Made by a program: the position numbers and the translations under genes. This document shows positions 1 to 10,100 of a DNA stretch of 64,000 nt, piece after piece. The notes under the pieces were generated by a model that was given only the letters and a program-made list of their open reading frames with translations, was not told the DNA's origin and did not search any database. The DNA lies in contig OX637362.1 in NCBI GenBank assembly GCA_951799405.1, forward strand, positions 11,146,493-11,210,492, written 5' to 3'. Source of the stretch: Agapetus fuscipes. Its lineage: Eukaryota > Arthropoda > Insecta > Trichoptera > Glossosomatidae. Each line of letters opens with the position of its first letter. The first letter of the stretch is position 1.

Positions 1-1618
1 AAAAATATAAAGAAAATGATGAATTCGCTACAGCCGTGGGAATAACGCATTATTATTGAAATTTTGAAAGAAACATGTTTATTAGAATTGATTAGATGAA
101 GTTAAAAAATGTCTGCCAAAATGTCTACCCACATCATGAAAATGGCGTCAGGAACTTTACGTCTTTTCTAGAATTTTTTTAAAAATAAAACCTTGAAAGT
201 CGCATGAAATATAACAAGAACATGTGCAATATTATGTAATTTGATGATTTTAGAGATTTTTAGCAAAAAAGCAATTGAAAAGGTATGAAAATTAAGTATT
301 GTTGCAAATTTCTTTCAAAAAATGAACCGGGAAAAAAAACTGTTTTTTTGGGACTTTTTCCTGTGTATTTTAGTTTGATCTTCATTATTTTTATCATAGA
401 AAAATGATGCAAATAGGGATATGTAATAATTTCAATGAAAGAGCTTGAAAAACTCAGAAAATGGTGCAATTTTCAAACTCGGGTAGAAAGTTGAAAAGAC
501 AATTTATTTTTACTCACGTATAAAACAGGCATCCCGGATGTTCGCCGTTCTGGATGGTGTGTTATCTTTTCGTTTTGGATGCTTCCTCCCAAGAGGAACT
601 GCAGGATGGCCTGTGGGTAGATGGTGGATCGTCTTTTGCGATGTTTTCTGCAACTTTGCTTCGCTGTTTCCCCGTGGTATTTCCTCGGCGGCGTCTCGCG
701 TCGACTGACTGAAGGCGCAACTTTTGAATTTCAATTTTCCATGGAAGGGGTAAAACTTAAAAGGGTGGCTCTACTGTGATTTGATATGTAAAAAAAACAA
801 CAAATTTGTGGACGAATTCTTATGGTAGGTTTATTTTTTTTGTTTCATTTTTCTTGATCTGAAAATACTAATAGATATTGTAAACTAAATTTCATGAAAA
901 AAGCTGAAATTTCAACACAAATTCCATAGAAAAAAATGTTACCTTAGGTCAGTTACCAAGGAAAATATTAAATAATATTGGTTGATAAAAACCCTTGAAA
1001 CATAAGTCTATGACATGTTTCCACCTATAAGAAAATTCAAGGTATTAATATATTTATAATCCATAATACGCATTGAAAAAATATTCTTCCTCTGCTTCTC
1101 TTACTACCCTCTCTTATCGATGAGAGTTATTTATGAGTCGGTATTTTTTTTTCTTTTATTACGCGGAAAATCCATAGGACTAACAAAATATCAAGCTATT
1201 TTTTTAAATTCAATCTTGAATATTTTTAGAACAATGAGGTGCATAGAGAAAAACCTGTATTATTTTATATTTCATGCTGAGATATGAAAATGAAGGCTAA
1301 CTTTGTAGCGCTGTGATTGGTAGAATTGAATTCAAACTTTTCAGGAATGTTGTCATAGTGAAAAAAAAATGAATGGGAAAAAAATATTTATTTGTTTACC
1401 TAACCGCGAAAGTATTAATACATATTTTTTTAATTTCATGTATAAAATCAAATTCATAATATGAATGCAAAAACATTGGTATTTCTTACGCCCTTTCTTA
1501 AATGATTTTCTTCTCTGTTTGGATTCAAATTTTATTATTTTTAGGTTAGCCTGTAGGAATATATCACATTCAATAATTATTCATATGGAATTCATTGAAG
1601 GATGTTATATTTATTTTT
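1..1618. other. AT-rich intergenic sequence
   Basis: Apart from the 510-743 block I see no gene or recognisable repeat. Confidence 0.5.
510..743 (-). other. GC-richer segment, possible exon of a gene to the left
   Basis: In an AT-rich region this 230-bp block is GC-richer, open on the minus strand (KLQKTSQKTIHHLPTGHPAV), and ends in a good donor TTATAC/GTGAGT at about 523. No ATG opens the frame; the nearby ATG 743 gives only three codons. Not recognised. Confidence 0.3.
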
Positions 1619-1855
1619 GAAGACCGGTCCGTGGTTCAGTGGTAGCACTTCGGACTCTGAATGAAAGGTTGTGGGTTCGAATCCCGGCGAAGCACTAAAA
1701 ATATACCATTTATGTTTTTAAATTTGCTCTTCGCTGGGTTGAAAAATTCATAAACCTTTACCAATGACCGGTCCCCAAAGGTCCATCCAGCCTTACAGCA
1801 ACTAGGTCTTGCTTGAGAATTGGCGCTTTTAAGCGACGACGACCAAGCTCGTAAA
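1619..1855 (+). repeat. S1 tRNA-like SINE, joined to S2
   Basis: Starts GACCGGTCCGTGGTTCAGTG (A-box-like) with B-box-like GGGTTCGAATCCC. The body runs to GACGACCAAGCTCGTAAAAA and meets an S2 SINE directly at about 1856. Confidence 0.7.
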
Positions 1856-2160
1856 AAGGTCGATAGCTCAATTGGTAGAATGCTTGCATTCCATGCCGAG
1901 AGCAAGAGTTCGATCTCAAGGTTTACTCAGCCTTCACAAGAAATGAGAACCAGCCCCCCCCCGGGTGCTGGGAAACCCCCACTTCAACCGAAAGTGGTTG
2001 GTTTTTGTTGGTTTCGAAAGTGGTTGGTGTGAGGCCAGCCCCCTTACCCGTAAAAATAAACAGATCTCAAACCGCCACATGCGACCCCTTCGGGGATAAC
2101 GCAGGCGAGAAGTTACACTATATGTATAGCTTAGTTGCGATGATCGACTTGTCCAGTGTG
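1856..2160 (+). repeat. S2 tRNA-like SINE
   Basis: GATAGCTCAATTGGTAGAAT (A-box-like) and GAGTTCGATCTC (B-box-like), then the shared body GGCCAGCCCCCTTACCCGTA and GACCCCTTCGGGGATAACG. Related copies are at 25690 and 46103. Confidence 0.7.
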
Positions 2161-2398
2161 TCAATAGATCTTATTGAATTTTACCTATAGCTATTTAATA
2201 ATCTAAGTTGCATATCTGTGCCTGTTTTCAGATCTACTTCATTTATCCACACCTAACTTTGTATATTTTTTTAACTTTCTTTATGTTTAATGTTCTTAAT
2301 TTAGAGTATGCTGTTGCGGAAGTCTAGCTATAAATATGAGGGAAAAAATTCTAAAATCGTTCCTGAGTTACCTCTTCATGAGGCTGTATGGTAAGTAT

Positions 2399-2635
2399 CA
2401 GTGGCGAAGGGTGCCATACAGGCCGATTCCCATCGGTTTCCCGTTTAAAATGAGGCAAAAATGATAATAAAGTAGACTGCATGGTTTCAATGGGGAAAAA
2501 ATATGTACCTACCTATTGTTTCTTTGGTTTTAAATGTATTTTTTTACTTTGTGCCTATATTTTTTAACTACTTTGTTACCTCATATTAAAAGGGAAGCCG
2601 ATGGAAACCGGCTTGTATGGCACCCTTCGCCACTG
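2399..2635. mobile_element. hAT-type MITE, 237 bp
   Basis: Terminal inverted repeats start CAGTGGCGAAGGGTGCCATA and extend about 45 bp with few mismatches. The target-site duplication GTAAGTAT (2391-2398, 2636-2643) is perfect. Confidence 0.85.
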
Positions 2636-3009
2636 GTAAGTATCCACAATGTATGCATCATGAGGAACTACTTCAGGAGACTGGCTTCAGAAGCCTCGAA
2701 TCTAGGTGCAGCGGGTACCAGATGGTGTTCTCTCATAAAGTCATCAATGGCTGAATAGACAGTCCCAGCCTGTTAGACAGTTACAGTTTGTACTAGGTAC
2801 TAGAGCCGTTGCCTGACTTATTTCATGCACCGAAAAGCTGCACTGACATTGTCTCGGAGTAAACAACTCTAGATTGATGTAAAAATTATTTTTTGTTATA
2901 GATTTAGAAAAATAATGGCAAATCTTTCCATCATGTTCATGGCTGTGAGTGTGCATTTTGTGTGCAAAAAAACTTGGTTTTACTCGTATATATTATATAG
3001 TTGCGATAA

Positions 3010-3130
3010 TTTTTCTATTTTGGCTGCCGTTTAGTGGCTAAAGCCACCCCAACGCCGCCCATCCTTCACTTGATTCTTGTAAAACATGAACGTCTTCAAC
3101 TCCTTCTTGAAACGTTTTACCAAATACAAA
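3010..3130 (-). mobile_element. LINE 3'-end fragment
   Basis: About 110 bp similar to 6645-6740, including CGTTTAGTGGCTAAAGCCAC and the KRFKKELK-type coding end. Confidence 0.4.
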
Positions 3131-3231
3131 TCCAGTGAAGAGGCTTTTTGCCAGGCTTGTCAACAACTTAGTTCGAAAAATACTTATGTTAAAATTCACA
3201 GGGCTACAGTTCAATTCTACCGAGTTATTTC

Positions 3232-3520
3232 AGTGTTCTTTCTAACCCAAATCACAACCCCAACATTGAATTAAGCGATTGGCTTACGGCTGGTCCCATT
3301 ACCTGTAAAAATAAATAGTTCAACTCATTTCATGCAATCCCTTTCCAGTAATAAGGCAACAAGATCAGTATTCTTTTCTAACCCAAATCACAGCCTCAAC
3401 ATGGAATTAAGTGATGGGCTTACGGCTGGTCTCAAATAAACAGTTTACCTCATTTTATGCAATCCCTTTCCGGTAATAAGGCAACAAGATGTATACTAGT
3501 AGTGCAGCTTAGTTGCGTTA
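3232..3520 (+). repeat. Tandem duplication of an S2-like body
   Basis: Two ~125-bp units (3235-3366 and 3371-3489) share CTAACCCAAATCACA, GGCTTACGGCTGGTC and ATGCAATCCCTTTCC. The S2-type end TGCAGCTTAGTTGCG follows at about 3505. Confidence 0.55.
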
Positions 3521-3531
3521 TCTTAACATGT

Positions 3532-3612
3532 TGCCGCTGGTATGGTGGAGCGGATAAGGAATTAGCATTATTGAAACATGTGGAAGTTAGAATCCCGTCG
3601 TGCTCCATCGAC
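3532..3612 (+). repeat. tRNA-like segment
   Basis: TGGTATGGTGGAGCGGATAA and TTAGAATCCCGTCGTGCTCC recall tRNA arms but do not close a full cloverleaf by eye; probably another SINE head. Confidence 0.3.
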
Positions 3613-3735
3613 GATAGCTTTGAGCCTGGTTCACAGATGTCATTGGGTAATAATTCATTAAAATATAAAATAATTAATTATTATAAATTTAAGGATTTGT
3701 GTTTTGACATTGTGAGGATTTATATTTACATTATT

Positions 3736-4735
3736 AACCTTTTCGCTTCTGAATATTCTGGCTATATGAATACCCCCAGTGCGGAATACTTTTTTAAGCA
3801 CATTTTTTAAAACATTTATTGATTTCCTACCTTAATTGATTGACAACACTTCAAGCTATGTGAACAGTCACATGTCGACTGCTCCAAGGAAGACAGCACT
3901 AAGTCAAAAAAGATAGTTTTGCAGGAAAACCAATAGGGTAGCTACAGTGGTAGGGAAAACGGTTGAAAATAATATGGTTCTGTAGAGTACATTTCAAGGA
4001 TCACAACCATATATTTTTTGTGTAGTAAAAATAAAAATATCATTGATAATTTTCAAAAATAAAATGCGGAGAATTTTAGCCGCGCCAAAACGCAGAATTT
4101 CTTAGCGAACTTCGCGAATCTTGACGTCAAAGTGACGTCAAGATTCGCCACTGGGCCCGCCGATACCTACACTCCGAAGATGCATCGCCGTCATATCTGC
4201 CTAAATAAACAAAATTACCTTTTTTCCGGAAATCGAGAATACGCTAATTTTAAAGAGATTTAGTTTAAAAACTAATCAAGATATTTTTTTTTTACAAATA
4301 CAGATGCATTTTTAAAAATGTATTCCACCATTTTATACAATGAAAAAAATATGTGATACTTCCCTATTGAATGTTATTTATTCCATGGATAACAATGCCT
4401 AAACTATTTTTTACATTAATTTATAAACGAATTTAAAAGAGATAGAGACACGGCTGTCATCTTGGAATGAAGATAATGATTTGTTCCCTTCAGAAATGGA
4501 AATAAGTCAAAAACCTAAATTTCGGAGTTACTTCCTTCTTCCTTGAAGCAGTCGATGTATTAGTTATTCAAGAAAAAAACTTAAACTAAAGGTTTAGGAC
4601 ATGTTTCCACTTGCAGACTTTTGAATTCTTGAACACAGATGTCAGGGGTAAGTTTAAAGTTGGATGACGTCTATGATTGACAGTCGCACTGTGTGGAAGT
4701 TTACCCTTGACGCCTGTGCGTGTCATTCGCACAGG
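3736..4735 (+). mobile_element. M1 MITE copy split by another MITE
   Basis: Halves 3736-3875 (AACCTTTTCGCTTCTGAATA onward) and 4559-4735 (GTTGGATGACGTCTATGATT) match the uninterrupted copy at 60615-60927. Confidence 0.7.
3876..4554. mobile_element. 679-bp MITE nested in M1, ATGT duplication
   Basis: Inverted ends CGACTGCTCCAAGGAAG and its complement (one mismatch in 17), flanked by ATGT on both sides; the intact M1 copies confirm the empty site. Inside, 4114-4129 and 4133-4148 form a perfect 16-bp inverted repeat with two TGACGTCA boxes. Confidence 0.8.
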
Positions 4736-5171
4736 CGTCAATTCAGGGTAAATTATTACTTGATAATGTTAAAACCTGTTTCTGGCCTGTTGAATTTCTT
4801 CCAAAATAAGAATAACGGAGAAAGACAATCCTTATTGTAGCAATTTTATTTAAACAAAACATATACACTATTTACAAAATGATGATTTATAATGCAACAT
4901 CAGACTGGTGTCTGGTGCGGTGAGGGGACTTCCAGGATGATGAAGTGAGGAGGGAAGTCGCACAGCTTCTCCAGGTGACAAGTTGGAGGAGGCTGCGGGG
5001 GACAGGAGGAGTTGGAAGGTTAACTCTTTACGATGCATGTTACAAAATGGCTCAAACTAATATTTCATTAATTGAAATGGATGATGGACACCTTGTTATT
5101 TTAGATGAAATAGAAAAAATGCCGGTTTGATTACTGACTGTATATTCCAGATACAGAATCCCTAACTTGAC
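4736..5171. other. Unassigned sequence with one dispersed fragment
   Basis: 4905-5030 resembles 57975-58080 (GCTTCTCCAGGTGACAAGTT against GCTTCTCTAGGTGGCAAGTT); otherwise nothing recognised. Confidence 0.4.
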
Positions 5172-5174
5172 TTA

Positions 5175-5734
5175 GGGCCGGTCTTATAAACATCCGTTAG
5201 TTCAATGTCGTACCAAATTTACCGAAATATAATACAAACGTCACAATTTTCGTCTTATAAGAATCCGTTTGTTTTATTTCCGTAAAAGTTACCGACAGAT
5301 CTAACCGACGGCCGACCCATCGATTAATGGCAGATACCGGCCGGTTAGTTAAGGTTTGAGGTTAGGTCAGCTGTCAAAGAATTGTTTCTTTGTGGTGAGT
5401 TTTGCGTGTCATTGGACTACTACGCTCTATCCTGTTGAAGATAATTTCTTCCGAAAGTGATAGATAATGCATTAAAATGCGCTGTCTGAGTCGTTTTCGT
5501 ATTTGTCAAAAGCAACTTTGGGTTATGTTTCGTCTTTGACAGTAAACGGATGACGTATGTTCATGAATGCACGCAAAAAATCATTGAAAATACGAGTGCA
5601 TTATTGAGAACTAACGGACGGTTAAAAAAGCTTTATAGGACGACCATCGGTAAGATCAGTCGGTAAACGTCCATCCGTTAGTAACTTGCCGAGATACTTA
5701 CGGATATTTGGTCTCTCGTTTATAAGACCGGCCC
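5175..5734. mobile_element. PIF/Harbinger-type MITE, 560 bp
   Basis: Perfect 17-bp terminal inverted repeat GGGCCGGTCTTATAAAC and TTA target duplication on both sides (5172-5174, 5735-5737), the combination typical of Harbinger. No coding capacity. Confidence 0.8.
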
Positions 5735-5894
5735 TTAATATTCCACATGAGGTAGGCAACAAAAACATTGACAAAAAATTACAATACAGACAATAAGAAC
5801 TGTTATGAGTAGGTAGTATAATTTAACATTACGGGTAAAATGTGTTGTTTCTGAAATGGCCCAAAAGGATGCATCATTATATACATATATTTGG

Positions 5895-6025
5895 TTGATT
5901 TATTTTTTAAAAAGCGCCGTTTTCACTAAAATTTAGTCTCAAGGGCCCTTTATTTCGGGTATGACCTTTCAAATAGGTGTGTCTTCAGCTTCCTCCTGAA
6001 GCTTGCCCTGTCCTGATTCATTATG
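5895..6025 (-). mobile_element. CR1-like LINE 3'-end fragment
   Basis: Shares the GCGCCGTTTT and CTCAAGGGCCCT blocks with the 9095-9652 LINE, then CTTTCAAATAGGTGTGTCTT, matching that element's C-terminal codons. Confidence 0.45.
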
Positions 6026-6189
6026 CAACAATAGGGCAGATTTTTTTGTTTATATTCTGATCGACATCAAACTTCACAGAAACAATTCTGCAAATATTCT
6101 GCACATTTCTTTAAAAATGAATTAAAAGCGGTTGAGCGGTTAAGGAGTCCATAGGGAGCATACATAATTCAATTTTACATATTTAAATT

Positions 6190-6600
6190 TCACACATTCA
6201 TCATCATCATAAGCTCGACAGCCCTAAGTGAACCTTGGCAGAACTAGGATCCTCTTCCACTTTTGCCAGTCCAACATCTTTGCTCTCCAGCCCTGTATCT
6301 TCTCGTTTGCTGCATCTGCGTTAACACCGTCCATCCATCGTATTTTCGGCCTTCCTGGTCTCCGTCGACCTTGTGGTGCTGAGAGTGTTAAGACGCTTAA
6401 TGAGGTTTGCGTTGTCCATTCTAATTATGTGACCAGTCCCACTACAAGCTCTCTATTTTGATGGAATCGATTGGGCTCTTTGTAGATGTCATAAAGCTCC
6501 TTTTTATACTGACGTCGCCATACTTTATCTCTCACCGGACCTTAGATGGTTCTGAGAATCCTTCTTTCAAATGTTAATATTGATGTCTTTGGAGGTTGAG
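6190..6600 (-). mobile_element. LINE C-terminal remnant (RTE-like)
   Basis: On the minus strand it reads RILRTI, KVWRRQYKKELYDIYKEP, GRRRPGRPKIRWMDGV and WQKWKRILV with frameshifts. GRPKxRWxDxV followed by WxxKRI is the usual end of RTE-like and related ORFs. Confidence 0.55.
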
Positions 6601-6639
6601 GAGATTTCACACATTATAGTTGGATAATTTATTTTCTCT

Positions 6640-6905
6640 CTTGGGCGGCGTTTAGTGGTTCCAGCCACCCCAAGGGCGTCCATCTTTCGCTTGCTTCCTG
6701 GAAAACATGTAACTCTTCAACTTTTTCTTGAAGCGTTCTTCACCAGTTTCCATCCTCAGCTTCAGAGGTAGCTGGTTCCAGCACAACGGCCCCGCCGAGC
6801 CAAATAAGCCTGTTCTACTCCGTCGAGGTCGCATTTACAGCCTATTGATAGCATCACCTCTCGCTGAGCGAAGGGTGCAACCGTTTACCAACAATCTCCT
6901 CAACC
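6640..6905 (-). mobile_element. LINE C-terminal remnant next to SMG8 3' end
   Basis: Minus-strand ORF end RTGLFGSAGPLCWNQLPLK then FKKKLKSYMF, followed by GGCTGGAACCACTAAACGCC. A related 3' end is at 3010-3130. Confidence 0.55.
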
Positions 6906-6940
6906 TCACACACTTCAGTCAAATAAGACGGGGCCGCTCC

Positions 6941-6946
6941 TTTATT
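6941..6946 (-). promoter_or_regulatory. SMG8: Polyadenylation signal of SMG8
   Basis: AATAAA on the minus strand about 15 nt after the SMG8 stop. The 3' UTR would be very short and end close to the LINE remnant at 6640-6905. Confidence 0.5.
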
Positions 6947-6959
6947 ACATTATGGAGTG

Positions 6960-7157
6960 TTATTCCGTGACCCCGATCATCCCGTGCAGCAGGCAGCCTT
7001 GTGCGCTCTGTGTGAGGGGGGCGGAGGGCCGGGGCAGGGGGCCCCTCTCCGTGCTGAAGGCGTAGGGCAGGCGCAGCACCCAGTAAGCTGAGCCAGTCAG
7101 CCGCACGGGTGCATGCGCCCCCGTCACAAAGATGGGGCCACCCGCTATCGGCTGAAT
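6960..7157 (-). CDS. SMG8: SMG8 exon 14 (stop codon)
   Basis: Sixty-six codons including TAA at 6962-6960. It encodes [16 protein letters not shown], close to human LWVLRFPYAYVTERGP, but the tail is shorter than in human and proline-rich. Two AGs (before ATTCAG or after it) could serve as acceptor without changing frame. Confidence 0.9.
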   Translation of the reverse strand: MQPIAGGPIFVTGAHAPVRLTGSAYWVLRLPYAFSTERGPLPRPSAPLTQSAQGCLLHGMIGVTE

Positions 7158-10100
7158 CTGAAATTATGCAAGTTTTTTTATTAGGATGATTTATTTGGTG
7201 AGCGATGTTTTTGTCTGAATCACACTAAAGTTTGACATTGAGGTTGGTATGAGGCTGACCATTTTTTTAAAATTGTTTCACTTTTCCAACATTACCCCTG
7301 TTTCAGGGAAGGTCGCCAAGAGTTTCAGGGCTTATGTTCATTTGAGATTGGGTTTTGATGTTGTAAGTCCACATGCGCAAACTTATATAAATGTGTGCTT
7401 GTGAGAATGCATTTAATATCAATCTTAAATGTAATATACCTTTGCAACTTAGGTTAAGATTTAAATTAGACACATCAAGAGGTCCTCTGCAAGCTTGGTC
7501 ACTATAGAAAGTGACAATTCTCAAGCAAGACCAAGTTGCTGTAAGGCTAAATGGACCTTTGATGACCAGTGTTTGGTGCAGGCGTATGAATATTTTCAAC
7601 CCAGCGAGAAACAAATGATAATTTTGTTGTGCTCTGCCAGGAATCTAATCCACGGCCTTTTGAAGAACAGTCTGTAGCTTAACCACTAGAGCAGTGATGG
7701 GCAAAGTACGGCTCGCGGGCCATCTCCGGCCCGCGAAAGCATTTATTTCAGCCCGCCAACGGTCCTTCGACATAATTAGTATATGGCTGCGATAATTATA
7801 TTTGAACGCTCCAAAAGTATAAAGTAGATTTTACTTAATAATAGACGCATAGGTAAAGGAGCCAGCTAGACTAGCCGCGTAGTTCATGATTCGACCACGA
7901 AATTGCGGGAAAAGTCAATCAGAAACCGACTTACTGATGAACACCTTTTCCCGCTGCTGAAAGTTACTTCGTCACAACTTGAACCTGCATTCGAAATTAT
8001 TATGGCAAATCAAAAGCAATTCCATATGTCTCACACACCTACCATGGCTTGGCCTTCGACTATAAGTTCAATTGTAATTTTTAACATTTGTGAAAGTGTA
8101 TAATGCTGTAATGTTTTTATATGACATAAAGTTTCAACACAAAATGCATTTTTCCTATAATTCTGGCCACTGAACTAGAGTATGGTAATCTTTGTAAAAG
8201 GAGTTGTTAGCGTCACCTGTGGGTTGAGAGTGATGTGGACTTGTGCCTTGGGGGACACCACATGCACCCTCATCAGCTGGGCCAACATCGGCTTTCCTCC
8301 CCTGAAGCAATACAAACATACCAGTCAGCTACAACAAGGAGACAATCAAGAATATTCATTGAAAATGAAATAAGTATACATAGGCAAATACATTTCAGGA
8401 TAATCATTTTATCACATTTCTTTAAAATAACTCATTTGAAATTGACTGAAGTGCTAACGATGGCTTCAATCGAACTTAAATTTTGAATTTTAAATCTGAA
8501 TATCAAGCTCAAATGTTTTTTTTACCATAGAACCCATTGGCGGATGCGCAGGTTACAATATATTGCCTACCTATTAGGCGCATGTGCCTGTATGGGATGC
8601 ATGCCCCTGGTGCGGCTGTCAATCATAGACGTCATCCAACTTTGAACTTATCCCTGACATCTGTGTTAAAAAATTCAAAAGTCTGCAAGTGAAATAAATG
8701 TGCTAAACCTTTGTGATTTTTGTTCTTGAATAACTAATACATGTGACTGCACATGGTTTGTTCACAAGTGTCGTCAATCAATTAAGGTAAAAAACAATAA
8801 ATGTTTTAAAAATTTGCTTGAAAAAGTATTCCGTAAGTACTGGGGGTATTCATATAGCCAGAATATTCAGAAGCGAAAAGGTTAAGCAACGCACCGAGTA
8901 CCAAAATACTGAATTTAATGAAGTATGGATTTGTATTCCTTGCTTAATACATTGGTATGAGCTGACAAACCATACTGTAAAAAATCATTCACTTTGCCAA
9001 TGTCTCAGAGAAGGTCGGTGCGAGTTGCAAGACTTTTGTTCATTTGCGATTGGGTTTTGTTGTTGTAAATCTACATATATATATATATATAAGGATAATT
9101 TATTTTAATGTACACATAATTAAAGAGCGCCGTTTTTGTGTGTGTCACACCTCAAGGGCCCTCTCAAATCACGGATAAGATTTCTTGTAAAGATGTGTCT
9201 TTAGTGCTCCTTTAAAGACACCAACAGTCTTTGCCTTCCTCACATTAGGTGGCAGTCTGTTCCACTCCATTGGTCCCGCAAACCGGAAAGCACGGTCCCC
9301 AAAATTAGTGCGTGTCTGACGGTGTGGCTGAACCAAGTCCACCACGCCATCCCCTGCAGATCTGAGCGTTTGGCGCCTCAAATCCCTCTCAACGGGTGTA
9401 AACATGTCAGCCAAATATGAAGGAGCTGTACCATTTACAGCCTTATACACCATCAGACAAACACGGTAGACCACCCTCTCCGGAAAACGAAGCCAATGCA
9501 GTTTCCCTAACAATGGAGTAATGCGAGTAAATTTAGACATCCCGAATATGAGTCTTGCCGCTGAATTCAGCACAGACTGAAGACGGTTGAACTGCTTTTT
9601 CGGCTGACCTATGTACAGCGTTGAGCAATAGTCAACTCGTGACATCACAAAGCGGCATGCGTAAGCGCAAACTTACATGTGTCTGTTTGTGGGCATGCAC
9701 TTAAGTTGAATCTTAAATGTTAACATATCTTTGCAGCTTAGATTATAGATAGATTATATAGATGGCGATGTTTTACTAACCTGCAAGGACAGTGGTAGTA
9801 CACGGGCATATCGCTGTTGGCAAGCTTGGCTCCGCTCTCCTTCAGTAGAGTGCTGCCATTCACTATTGTGTCTGGTGAGGACATCATGAACCTGGCGACA
9901 CACATTTTATAAGACATTATTCAGGAAATTAGCTGCCGGTAGAATTTTCTCACTCGTTAAGAGATTTCACAGCTTATAAAAGAGAGAATTAGGAATTTGC
10001 AAAATTAGAAAGCATGAAAAGAAGGATTGAAAAGTTGAAGGTGGTGTGATCTTTGTGAATAAAGACAATTCATTATTCATTATATTTTGTATTATTTGTG

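Noticed and set aside
1619..1690. A genuine tRNA gene
   Set aside because: A- and B-box-like sequences are present, but the same unit recurs as a dispersed repeat with a long non-tRNA body and no good acceptor stem.
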